Source: Celeribacter baekdonensis (GTDB lineage: Bacteria > Pseudomonadota > Alphaproteobacteria > Rhodobacterales > Rhodobacteraceae). From it: a DNA stretch of 64,000 bases. The notes under the pieces were generated by a model, which was given only the letters and a program-made list of their open reading frames with translations, made no database searches and was not told the DNA's origin. The first letter of the stretch is position 1, and each line of letters starts with the position of its first letter. The translations under genes were made by a program, and so were the position numbers. The stretch covers positions 1,240,001-1,304,000 of the forward strand of contig NZ_CP028475.1 in NCBI RefSeq assembly GCF_003047105.1, read 5' to 3'. Of this stretch, positions 53,763-61,951 are shown one piece after another.

Positions 53763-54434
53763 TCACGTTTCAATCGTTATGAGCCCATGTCTTTGCGCAA
53801 GGATAGCAGCGTGTGCGCGGTTCTTGGCATCTAGTTTCGTACATATCGACCGCATTTTCATTTTAATTGCGACCTCGCTCGAATTCAGCTCGAACGCAAT
53901 TTCCTTGTTTGTCTTTCCTTCTGCAACCAGCTTGAGAATGCGCCGCTCTTGCTCATCGGGTCCGTCTGCGCCTTTGGTTGCGTTTTTAACACTTCTCGAC
54001 AATGACAGTGGGACAAACTCGTTGCCATCGGCGATCAATCTGAGTGTCGCGGCAAAACTGCGAAAAGGTTGCCCTTTGGAGATAAATCCCTTTGCCCCGA
54101 TCTCAATTGCCTGCCAGACGAAGTCATCGTCAGCCGTTCCAGAAAAAATGACAACAGATCCCTCATGGGTGGCATCTACGACCTGCTTCACAGATCGCAA
54201 ACCTTCCATTCCCGGCATAGAGATATCAAGCATCACAACATCAAAAGACTTTGGGTGTGCGCGCAGAACGTCGAGGGTGCTTTGCAATGAGACGCTCGTT
54301 TCGACGGAAAAATCTCCCTCTTCAACCAGAATAATCTTCAAAGCCTCTGAGATCAGCTTATGATCGTCGGCAATAAGGACGGAAACCATGCGCTGTTGCA
54401 TCTCTGTGTTCGACTGCCTTTGAGGTTTGTGCAT
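53763..54434 (-). CDS. LuxR/NarL-family response regulator
   Basis: 223 residues from ATG 54434 (AGAGA upstream). Receiver domain: SVLIADDHKLISEALKIIL with the acidic pair Asp23-Asp24, VVMLDISMPGMEGL with phosphoacceptor Asp70, VVIFSGTADD, and GAKGFISKGQP with the conserved Lys. C-terminal LuxR helix-turn-helix: ERRILKLVAEGKTNKEIAFELN and VAIKMKMRSICTKLDAKNRAHA. It is divergent from the molybdopterin-domain/hybrid-kinase operon and is the probable output regulator of that kinase. Confidence 0.9.
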   Translation of the reverse strand: MHKPQRQSNTEMQQRMVSVLIADDHKLISEALKIILVEEGDFSVETSVSLQSTLDVLRAHPKSFDVVMLDISMPGMEGLRSVKQVVDATHEGSVVIFSGTADDDFVWQAIEIGAKGFISKGQPFRSFAATLRLIADGNEFVPLSLSRSVKNATKGADGPDEQERRILKLVAEGKTNKEIAFELNSSEVAIKMKMRSICTKLDAKNRAHAAILAQRHGLITIET

Positions 54435-54639
54435 AGGATTTTCTCTATAGGATATACAATTTTTTACTATTTGTATGAATTTTAGCGCCGCCGCCATATG
54501 CAGAAACTATTAAGAGCAAATAAATCCTTGGTGGAATAACGTGGAAACTAAAGATGATGCTATTTTACTTTTGCGCAGTGTATAAAAAACTTTTTTGGTG
54601 AAAATCTCCCTAAAAGCGTTTTATCTCAAGGAAATGACC

Positions 54640-55146
54640 ATGTTCCCACACAGTTTTACTCTTAAAGCTGCCCAAATGATTGCTTTCGCAGGTTGTTTCG
54701 CGCTATCGCCGCAAATGGTCTGTGCTCAGGATGTGCTTCTGACAATTTCTATAGAAGGGACAGATGAACGTTTCGAGATTACGGACGACATGCTTCTGCA
54801 GTTGGAACAGCAATCCTTCCAAACATCTTCGCTTTGGACAGAAGGGAGTCCAAGTTATAGTGGCCCTTCTCTTACCAGCGTCCTTTCCATGGTGGGAATC
54901 CACGAACAAAATTCAATGACGTTCGTTGGAGCCAATGACTACAAGGTTGATATTAGCCCCGCTTTGATTGATGACACCTATCCAATCATTGCCAACAGGA
55001 TCGATGGGATGCCGTTTTCTCTCCGGGAGAAAGGCCCTCTGTGGATCATGTATCCCTTCGACAAACGCAAAGAATATCAAACAGAACCTGTGTATGGAGC
55101 CGCCGTCTGGCAACTCGTTGAAATTAGGGTTTTAACGTCAGAATGA
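54640..55146 (+). CDS. Periplasmic molybdopterin-domain-like protein, probable sensor partner of the hybrid kinase
   Basis: 168 residues from ATG 54640 (AAGGAA seven bases before; ATG 54634 is too close). A signal peptide ends near MVCAQ. The mature part (FEITDDMLLQLEQQSFQTSS, WTEGSPSYSGPSLTSVLSMVG, YKVDISPALIDDTYPIIANR, LREKGPLWIMYPFDKR, VYGAAVWQLVEIRV) follows the sulfite-oxidase/YedY molybdopterin-binding fold. However, it contains no cysteine, so the metal ligand of true enzymes is missing. It overlaps the kinase gene by four bases, so it is most likely a ligand-sensing partner in the periplasm and not an oxidoreductase. Confidence 0.72.
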   Translation: MFPHSFTLKAAQMIAFAGCFALSPQMVCAQDVLLTISIEGTDERFEITDDMLLQLEQQSFQTSSLWTEGSPSYSGPSLTSVLSMVGIHEQNSMTFVGANDYKVDISPALIDDTYPIIANRIDGMPFSLREKGPLWIMYPFDKRKEYQTEPVYGAAVWQLVEIRVLTSE

Positions 55147-57830
55147 AACGCCACATTCCGAAATTTCTGAACGTGTCTCCGCATTGGCGCCTGACACGAC
55201 GGAAAATGTACGTTTCAGTAACGATTTTCAGCTTCGTCCTGCTGATCCTCTTGACCATATCCGTTGACTTGTCCCGCAAAGTTAATTCCTTTTCTTTTGC
55301 ACGCTCTGACAGCGAAACCTGGAACTTCGTTCAGGTCGAAGTGGAACTGCATCGCCTTCAGCTAGCCCTTGCTCAAGCCTTAATGGAAACGCAAGACGGG
55401 TCTCAGATATCCGACGAGACCCATCTCGAAATTGAGACGCGTTTCGACATCTTTTATGCGCGCGTGGACACAGTTGCACAAAGGTTGCGAACATTTCCCG
55501 TCGAACAAGATGCCCGTGACGCCCTATCGGAATTGACCACACTGCGTGACAAGGCTGCAATTGAAATAGATGCAGGGCGTTTGAAAACGGTCGATGATGT
55601 GCGAGCAATCTTCGATTTAATCGAATATGCCGCAACGCTTAGCCGAATCTTTGCGTTGTCGGCTCTGCAGTCGGCAATCGACTCTCAAGAAGAGAGACGC
55701 AGCGTCCTGCATTCATCTTTGAACAACTATCTCTTTTATTCTCTTGTTCTAATCGGTCTACTTCTCCTGAGCTTCATATCCGTGGTGTTTCTTTTGAGGC
55801 GGATCGCAACCACCAATCTCACTCAAAAAAAATTGTCATCCTATCTCGCAAAACTACTTGAGGTCTCTCACGATGCAATCATCGTAATGGACTGTGATTT
55901 TAAAGTCATAGAGTTCAATGCTGCTGCCGAGGCCATGTTTGGATGTCAACGCAAAGAGGCCTATGGACAATCCGTTTTAAAGCACCTGACACCCAAAAAA
56001 AGCTGGGCACCTTTCGAAAAACAACTCCGCATCATGTTTGCCTGCAAAGAAAGCGGCAACAACGCCTTACATCGTTCAAATGTAAGGGCCCGTCGCTTCA
56101 ATGGAGAAACATTTCCCGCATCTCTTAGCATCGTAAGAGAGACGGGAATGGACGGGCAACCGGTCTTAATCGGCTTCGTGCGTGACACTACTCAAGAATG
56201 GAATGCACGCCTAAAAGCACGCACAGCGTTGGCCCGCGCACGCAGTGATGCGTCTGCAAAGAGCCGTTTTCTCGCGACGATGAGTCACGAAATGCGGACG
56301 CCTCTGCATGGCGTTGTCGCGGCTCTTGATCTCGCAGAAACCGAGACGGAAGCAATAAAACGTCGCGAATATATTCAGATATCACGCGATGCCGCGGCAA
56401 CAGCTCTTGAGCAAATTGACGATGTTCTCGACATTGCGCGGCATGATGCCATGTCATCTCAGCTCACCCCGCAGCCTTATAACCCTCGCAACACAGTACA
56501 GCAGATATGTGAGCAGCTCGAGGCATTGGCCAAATCAAAGGGCAACGCCCTGACACTCAACTGGCGGGGTCCGGATGAAAACATCGGATACCGGCGCGCG
56601 TTTTCAAATGCGATCTACAACCTCATTTCCAATGCCATCAAGTTTACAAATGCTGGCTCGATCACTGTGGTCGGCACAAACTCGTTGGTAAATAATGCAT
56701 GGGAAACACGTATCGAGGTGATTGATACGGGCATTGGCATAAGCCAGGCAGATCAAGCGCGCATCTTCGAAGATTTCTATTCTCTATCCGACGAAGTTGC
56801 ACCGGTTTTGCCCGGCACCGGTCTAGGCCTCGGAATTGTCCAGAGATCCGTGGAATTCATGGGCGGGACAATCACATTGGAAAGTACTCTGGGAAGTGGC
56901 AGTAGGTTTTGTTTCACGATCCCCTCTTTTGTACACGATGAGCAGAATGACGCGATCCGGGTGCCATCTTCCGCGAAACAGGAACAATCCGAAGACGACA
57001 TGCCCGCGAATATCCAATTGGGGAAAATGTCTGGGCGCTCCGATCGGACGCCAAATAGCACGCCAGCCCCAGACACACCTACACGCGAGGATGTGAAACA
57101 TACCGGCGCACCAAAAGGACATGTCTTGTTGGTCGAAGATCACCCCACCAATAGAACATTGCTCAAGGCAATGGCCGAACAAATCGGCTATGATGTGGAC
57201 ACCGCCATTGACGGGTTTGAAGCGGTTCAAAAGGCCTGTGAGACAGTCTACGATCTTATCTTGACCGATCTGAATATGCCGAACATGTCAGGCTTAGATG
57301 CCTCATCCATCATACGACTGGGGTCAAGATCCTCGAAAGCCTGTATTATTGCCGTGACGGCGCAGGCGAGCATGAAGATGGAAGAGACACTTGAGCTGTT
57401 TGAAAGCGGCATCGACTCTATTCTCCACAAACCGTTCACCATGCATCAGCTTCGGTCGCACATTGAAAAAGTCATTTCAGAACGCGACGCGATGGACGAT
57501 GTCGAGCAGCAAGAGGAGTTCGAGTTCGAACGACTTTCCAACCCGCTCCCGAGTTTTGAGAAAAATCCCAATTTGGTCGAACTGACCCATCGCGCCAAAA
57601 CAGAGGTGGAAACACTTGGAGACATGCTACGGGGCATGCTGCAAAATGACCCGGGGGCAAAAGACCTTGATGAGATTGCGCAATTTTCGCACTTTGTTGC
57701 GGGGAGTTTGCTGTTTCTTGGTTACCCGAAACTCGGCCGCCTTTTGGGTGAGATCGAAAAATGCTGTCGCAGGGCTGAAATTGTACGCCTACAAGGGTTT
57801 GCACAATTGCTATCGTCAAAGTGCTTATAA
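55143..57830 (+). CDS. Hybrid sensor histidine kinase (TM-sensor-TM, PAS, HisKA, HATPase, REC, HPt)
   Basis: 895 residues. Membrane helices lie at ~23-45 and ~196-218 and enclose a ~150-residue periplasmic helical sensor. A PAS domain follows (~235-350: AIIVMDCDFKVIEFNAAAEAMFG). The HisKA box FLATMSHEMRTPLHG contains His382. HATPase motifs are NAIYNLISNAIKF, IDTGIGIS and PGTGLGLGI. A receiver (~660-775: VLLVEDHPTN, phospho-Asp709 in LILTDLNMP, Lys763) is followed by an HPt-like helix with His850 in AQFSHFVAGSLLFLG. The phosphate could pass 382-709-850 and on to the divergent LuxR-type regulator. The sensor partner is probably the periplasmic protein encoded upstream. Confidence 0.92.
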   Translation: MKRHIPKFLNVSPHWRLTRRKMYVSVTIFSFVLLILLTISVDLSRKVNSFSFARSDSETWNFVQVEVELHRLQLALAQALMETQDGSQISDETHLEIETRFDIFYARVDTVAQRLRTFPVEQDARDALSELTTLRDKAAIEIDAGRLKTVDDVRAIFDLIEYAATLSRIFALSALQSAIDSQEERRSVLHSSLNNYLFYSLVLIGLLLLSFISVVFLLRRIATTNLTQKKLSSYLAKLLEVSHDAIIVMDCDFKVIEFNAAAEAMFGCQRKEAYGQSVLKHLTPKKSWAPFEKQLRIMFACKESGNNALHRSNVRARRFNGETFPASLSIVRETGMDGQPVLIGFVRDTTQEWNARLKARTALARARSDASAKSRFLATMSHEMRTPLHGVVAALDLAETETEAIKRREYIQISRDAAATALEQIDDVLDIARHDAMSSQLTPQPYNPRNTVQQICEQLEALAKSKGNALTLNWRGPDENIGYRRAFSNAIYNLISNAIKFTNAGSITVVGTNSLVNNAWETRIEVIDTGIGISQADQARIFEDFYSLSDEVAPVLPGTGLGLGIVQRSVEFMGGTITLESTLGSGSRFCFTIPSFVHDEQNDAIRVPSSAKQEQSEDDMPANIQLGKMSGRSDRTPNSTPAPDTPTREDVKHTGAPKGHVLLVEDHPTNRTLLKAMAEQIGYDVDTAIDGFEAVQKACETVYDLILTDLNMPNMSGLDASSIIRLGSRSSKACIIAVTAQASMKMEETLELFESGIDSILHKPFTMHQLRSHIEKVISERDAMDDVEQQEEFEFERLSNPLPSFEKNPNLVELTHRAKTEVETLGDMLRGMLQNDPGAKDLDEIAQFSHFVAGSLLFLGYPKLGRLLGEIEKCCRRAEIVRLQGFAQLLSSKCL

Positions 57831-57852
57831 CCAATCGGCCTGAAAACTTGCC

Positions 57853-59196
57853 CTAGTTCGTATTCGAGATGATCCCACTGTTCACAGCACCGATTGCCGT
57901 CGTGACAACCTTGAGGGCTGACCCCGATTGATCAGACACGCGCAGACGGATGCTACCAATGACATCCATATCATTCGACGCCAAATTCATCAAAACACTG
58001 GGACCCGAAGTGACAACCTGCACCAGATGCACCGCCTCGACCTGATCCGTAGCCGCCTGCATATAACTCATGTTGGCACCACGCGAGACTTTTGAGGCGA
58101 TAATATCCGTTGGGACCAAAACATCCGTGCCATAATTGGCAACGACGTTTGTGACAGCGATCCCGTTGTTCACTGCGCCAAGTACCGTCGTTTGAAGCGC
58201 ATCAATTTGAGTGATGGCACGCAAGGCACTGTTTTGTCCTGCAACCAACGCCAGGTCCCCAAATTCGGCAAATCTTGGGGAAAGTCCGATAACCGTCAGG
58301 ATCTGGCCATCAATCCGCGTCGAAACAAGTTCGCGCGCTGTTGCAATCGCCTGCCCATCCCGGTCCGCTTCGTACAGGGACAGCTGAGCACCTGTCGGAA
58401 TGGAAAAAAGCCCGCTGCCGGTCGGATAGAAACCAGGCGGAAGACCACGCTCAAGCTCCAAAGCCTGCGCCGCGGTCACAGTCACGCCAAAATCGTCGGA
58501 TTGCGCGATGACGGGCGCACCCACGGTGTCATATCCGATGACGACAGTTTGTCCGGATTTGAGACGTGCCGGTTGGCTCATAAAACTTGACGTGTTTTCG
58601 GCAACATTGACCATAAACAAGACGTCAGCACCAAACGCTGTTTCTGCCAAAGCGGCAAAAATACGTTCAAGACGAGTCTCTGCTGACGCAGGGTCCGCAA
58701 GCGACAGTCCTGAAAGGACGCAGATCACAATGCCGCACAGGTTTGGAAACCTCTCAAAGGGGTATCTGCTTCGTTTCAAAGCAACTCTGGGTAGGCTGTG
58801 GCTCAGACGGCGCGACAGGCCGCGACATATTCTGTGCAAGAAACGAGAGACAAAACTGCGAAAACTATGCAAGATTTCAACTCCTTCGCTCTGCATCTCA
58901 TGAGGGCAATCTCGATCAACCCAAACACCAAAGGCGTCAGCGGTTCCCAAGACCGCAGTGCCGGACGTGCCATGTCCGATGGTCGCACGGTCACCAGTTG
59001 CCAACGTTCTGTTCTGAGTGTTTGGATTGCTTATGTTTTCAGCAATGTTTGCAGATATATTGGACGCTTCGATATGGGGATATGCTACATCCAATAACGG
59101 AAGCACGCGTTCTAGGATAGATGCTGATACGCTATACGGAACAGACGCCAAAAGAATTTTCGCCACAACTGTAGGAACTCTGGATAGACTTTTCAT
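57853..59196 (-). CDS. Exported GAVN-motif protein with a duplicated, internally repeated N terminus
   Basis: 447 residues; ATG 59196 follows a strong AAGGGGGA site. Residues 1-60 are a signal peptide plus SILERVLPLLDV and ISANIAENI, matching the mature start of the 60955-61803 product. Around residues 100-165 a second, signal-like segment appears (NLCGIVICVLSGLSLADPASA), followed again by RLERIFAALAE and VNVAENTSSF. The C-terminal half has TTVLGAVNNGIA, LMNLASNDMDVIGSI and TTAIGAVNSGI, paralogous to its neighbour. It seems to be the head of one paralog fused in frame to a whole second one. Possibly a holdfast/curli-like surface protein; function inferred from the cluster only. Confidence 0.65.
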   Translation of the reverse strand: MKSLSRVPTVVAKILLASVPYSVSASILERVLPLLDVAYPHIEASNISANIAENISNPNTQNRTLATGDRATIGHGTSGTAVLGTADAFGVWVDRDCPHEMQSEGVEILHSFRSFVSRFLHRICRGLSRRLSHSLPRVALKRSRYPFERFPNLCGIVICVLSGLSLADPASAETRLERIFAALAETAFGADVLFMVNVAENTSSFMSQPARLKSGQTVVIGYDTVGAPVIAQSDDFGVTVTAAQALELERGLPPGFYPTGSGLFSIPTGAQLSLYEADRDGQAIATARELVSTRIDGQILTVIGLSPRFAEFGDLALVAGQNSALRAITQIDALQTTVLGAVNNGIAVTNVVANYGTDVLVPTDIIASKVSRGANMSYMQAATDQVEAVHLVQVVTSGPSVLMNLASNDMDVIGSIRLRVSDQSGSALKVVTTAIGAVNSGIISNTN

Positions 59197-59237
59197 TGGT
59201 TCCCCCTTCCGCTCACAATTCCTGTAAAACTGATCCT

Positions 59238-60827
59238 CTAGTGCTTGCGATCCATCTCAAGTTTGGTAAGTTTTTCAAAAAATTCGGAAAAGTATGGTTC
59301 ATAATTCTTCCAACTATTAGAACTACCGCCATAAATTCCCTTGCGGACCTGATCCACAGAGGCGGTGAACGTGACCTTGCCTTTCTTATGAAAATCTAAA
59401 TAATTTTCATTAAACTCTAAACCGCAGTATTGAAACACTTGGGGTAAATATGAAGCAGGATCTGCAACCATTTTATCATAATCAACCTCCAAAAAGTCCT
59501 GTGGATGCAACTCTGCCCACCTATCCATAACAGACATATAGAACTCAAAGTGCTCTACTATAGAACCTTCATTGTAAGTGTATGCCAGTCCATCCGAACT
59601 GAATTTACTTTTAAATTGCGACCAGGCAATCGCACGAAGGTCACGCTTCATGTAGATGATCTTACCTTCTGGAAAGGCACGTTTTATAGCGCCAATCGAT
59701 AAGAAGTTATGAGGCATTTTATCAACAACAAATCTATCTTTTGCCAGCATATGAACATCACGGGAATAGTTTGCCCTGATCATTGATAGTCGCTCAGACA
59801 ATACGCCTTTGTCATCAGAAGCGTGCTGATTTCTCGTAAAATAAGGCAACTCTCCAGCGCCAGTGACATCTTTTGCCTCAGATAAGAGTTGTTCCATCAA
59901 TGAAGTTCCGGACCTGGGCAGTCCGACAACAAAAATAGGTGTAAAGGGGATTTCAGAGTCTACCACGCCACGAAAGGATGCCAGCTCAAGAGAATCCTCA
60001 AAACGCTTTCTATAGTGAGAAAGATTGTCTTTTTCTGGATCAAACTGTAATGCCGCGCCTTTCTTTAGGTAAGCAGCACTCTCAGCATAGTCACCACTTC
60101 TTTCACTTAGTTTTGCTATCAACCAACACAAAGAAACCGACGTTTTTACACTTTTTTCGGAATTAAGCAGTTCGACTGATACTTTATAGATATCGCTTTG
60201 CTTATCTAGTTTTTCGATTTCCGCGAGTCTTACGAGAGATGGAACATCATTAGGCATTTTGGACAGTAGAAACTCAAGGTCTTTTTTTTCAGCAGACTTG
60301 TCGCCAGTGCCGGAATGAAGCCTCTGCAAAGTCCTTCTTATTTCGACGGAGTCACCCCAAATATCCAATATTTTTTGCGCATAAGTAGCAGAAGCAACTA
60401 CGTTTTGCGTTTCGACCAAGCAAGTTAATAAATTAAGCGACGCACTCTTATTATAAGGATTCAATTCAATAGCACGAACAAGCGCAAACTCTGCAAGTTT
60501 GTAACTATGTACTATTAATAATGCTTCACCTAGACAGGCCCAAGCACTCCACATATGAGGATATTTTTTTTTCATTTCAGTGCAGCACTTAAGTGCTTCT
60601 GAATTACGTTCATCCTTTAGAAAGGAGCGATAAGATCGAAATAGTTCTGCAAACCCTGCATTCGCAGCATCTCTCTTCTTTTCTAACTTTGACTTCATTA
60701 TGCGCGCGGTTTGGCATAATCTCCCATTTTTAATTACCTCTGCGCACACTAATTCCGCGCCGAAGATGTCATTCCTCGCCACACAGTCTTTTATGATCGT
60801 CTTGAACTGATTATTTGTAATTTTCAT
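59238..60827 (-). CDS. TPR-sulfotransferase
   Basis: 529 residues. TPR-like helical repeats fill residues ~60-280 (KCCTEMKKKYPHMWSAWACLGE, LAEFALVRAIELNPYN). The sulfotransferase domain follows, with the PAPS 5'-phosphosulfate loop FVVGLPRSGTSLMEQLL (301-315) and the 3'-phosphate region IIYMKRDLRAIAWSQF. Such proteins sulfate tyrosines or glycans in the secretory route or cytoplasm. The gene is strikingly A+T-rich compared with its flanks, which suggests transfer. It sits between two genes for exported GAVN-motif proteins, so those proteins or a holdfast polysaccharide are candidate acceptors. Confidence 0.85.
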   Translation of the reverse strand: MKITNNQFKTIIKDCVARNDIFGAELVCAEVIKNGRLCQTARIMKSKLEKKRDAANAGFAELFRSYRSFLKDERNSEALKCCTEMKKKYPHMWSAWACLGEALLIVHSYKLAEFALVRAIELNPYNKSASLNLLTCLVETQNVVASATYAQKILDIWGDSVEIRRTLQRLHSGTGDKSAEKKDLEFLLSKMPNDVPSLVRLAEIEKLDKQSDIYKVSVELLNSEKSVKTSVSLCWLIAKLSERSGDYAESAAYLKKGAALQFDPEKDNLSHYRKRFEDSLELASFRGVVDSEIPFTPIFVVGLPRSGTSLMEQLLSEAKDVTGAGELPYFTRNQHASDDKGVLSERLSMIRANYSRDVHMLAKDRFVVDKMPHNFLSIGAIKRAFPEGKIIYMKRDLRAIAWSQFKSKFSSDGLAYTYNEGSIVEHFEFYMSVMDRWAELHPQDFLEVDYDKMVADPASYLPQVFQYCGLEFNENYLDFHKKGKVTFTASVDQVRKGIYGGSSNSWKNYEPYFSEFFEKLTKLEMDRKH

Positions 60828-60902
60828 GTCATTTTTGAAGAGCGCATGGAACAGATGTGTCAGTCATGATAACCTACCACCTTTCAATCTTATTATATGT
60901 GG

Positions 60903-60924
60903 AAGGGGCAATGACTGCCCCCTC
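60903..60924 (-). terminator. Hairpin after the HfaD-like gene
   Basis: On the minus strand AGGGGGCA and TGCCCCTT arms flank a short loop about 30 bases beyond the stop of the gene ending at 60955. There is no strong T tract, so it is a weak terminator or 3'-stabilising stem. Confidence 0.6.
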
Positions 60925-60954
60925 CCTTAGCTTTATCAACCTACGAAGCGTAGA

Positions 60955-61803
60955 TTAGTTGGTGGTTGAACCCGAAGTACCGACGATGCCCTGAACAGCA
61001 GCATTCACACCCGATGTGATTGTACCGGTGTTGACCGCACCAAGTGCAGTTGTCGACGCGGATGCAAGTACACCGTTCACGTTGTTCATCGTGTTGGAGA
61101 TCGAACCATCAACAGCGGTCATGTTCGATGCAATGTTCAGCACCAGAGCGCCGTTATCGACAGTACCACCCAGTTGTTGCATCACAGAGGACACGGCCTG
61201 TGTCGACGTGGTTTTTGCGTCATCCACGGTGGAGTTCACACCGAGAGTGATGTCGCCGGTGTTCACAGCGCCAAGTGCGGTTGTGGACAGAGCACCAAGA
61301 TCGTAGGTCGGCAAGTTGAATTCATATGCAATCGTAGTGCCCGCTGTCGAAGACTGGGTCGCATCAGCAATAGCGCTGGTCACGCCTTCGATGACGTTTG
61401 TGATCGAACCGTCGATGCCGCCACCTTGCGTTTGGAACGAGGTGTAATTGTCAGCAATATCGTTCTCAGCAGCAGTTACAGCTTCAGCCATAGTTGAATA
61501 GGTGTCACTGCCATATTGGTAGCCGATGATGGTTCCTGTCCCAGCAAGTGCATCGATCGAATCCAGTGCAGCATTCAAAAGGATATCATACTGACCTTCA
61601 GAAATGATATCGCCGTTTGCATCCATATATGCAGTTGTCGTTCCACCGCCGAGGTTTTCAGCGATGTTCGCAAAAGTGCCGTTCAGTTCTGTGGATGTCG
61701 CTGCATCCAAAGAAGTCAGCACACGCTCCAGAACGGATTGTGCGGACGCTGCGCCCGACATTGCGATCAGTGCGACGGCGGTAGTAGCAAGAAGCTTTTT
61801 CAT
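60955..61803 (-). CDS. Exported GAVNTG-motif protein (HfaD-position, curli/holdfast-like)
   Basis: 282 residues; ATG 61803 is preceded by GAGGAC. A clean signal peptide (residues 1-22, ending ASAQ) leads to SVLERVLTSLDAA and FANIAENL. The mature protein is acidic, Gly/Ala/Thr/Asn-rich, without cysteine. It carries two copies of TTALGAVNTG(D/T)I at 174-185 and 251-262, each followed by GVN-rich segments, and LVLNIASNMTAVDGSI between them. Low-complexity, Asn/Thr/Gly-rich repeats fit an extracellular fibre or adhesin subunit. It directly follows the HfaB/CsgG-like gene, the place hfaD takes in Caulobacter hfaABD. Homology to HfaD is inferred from position and composition only. Confidence 0.68.
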   Translation of the reverse strand: MKKLLATTAVALIAMSGAASAQSVLERVLTSLDAATSTELNGTFANIAENLGGGTTTAYMDANGDIISEGQYDILLNAALDSIDALAGTGTIIGYQYGSDTYSTMAEAVTAAENDIADNYTSFQTQGGGIDGSITNVIEGVTSAIADATQSSTAGTTIAYEFNLPTYDLGALSTTALGAVNTGDITLGVNSTVDDAKTTSTQAVSSVMQQLGGTVDNGALVLNIASNMTAVDGSISNTMNNVNGVLASASTTALGAVNTGTITSGVNAAVQGIVGTSGSTTN

Positions 61804-61906
61804 AGTGATGTCCTCGTTTGTGCCTGTTCTTCCCTCGAGAACAGGCCGTCCTTAAATAGGGCATATTCGAGGGCCCCGTTTGAGTTGTGGTGTATGACCA
61901 CAAACC

Positions 61907-61931
61907 TTTCTTTGCGGGTCTCGCAAAGAAA
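61907..61931 (-). terminator. Hairpin after the HfaB-like gene
   Basis: TTTCTTTGCG (61907-61916) and CGCAAAGAAA (61922-61931) form a perfect 10-bp stem with a 5-base loop, ~20 bases after the HfaB-like stop and ~100 bases before the next start. It may attenuate read-through into the downstream gene. Confidence 0.75.
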
Positions 61932-61951
61932 ACTGGATGTAGAAGGATGCA

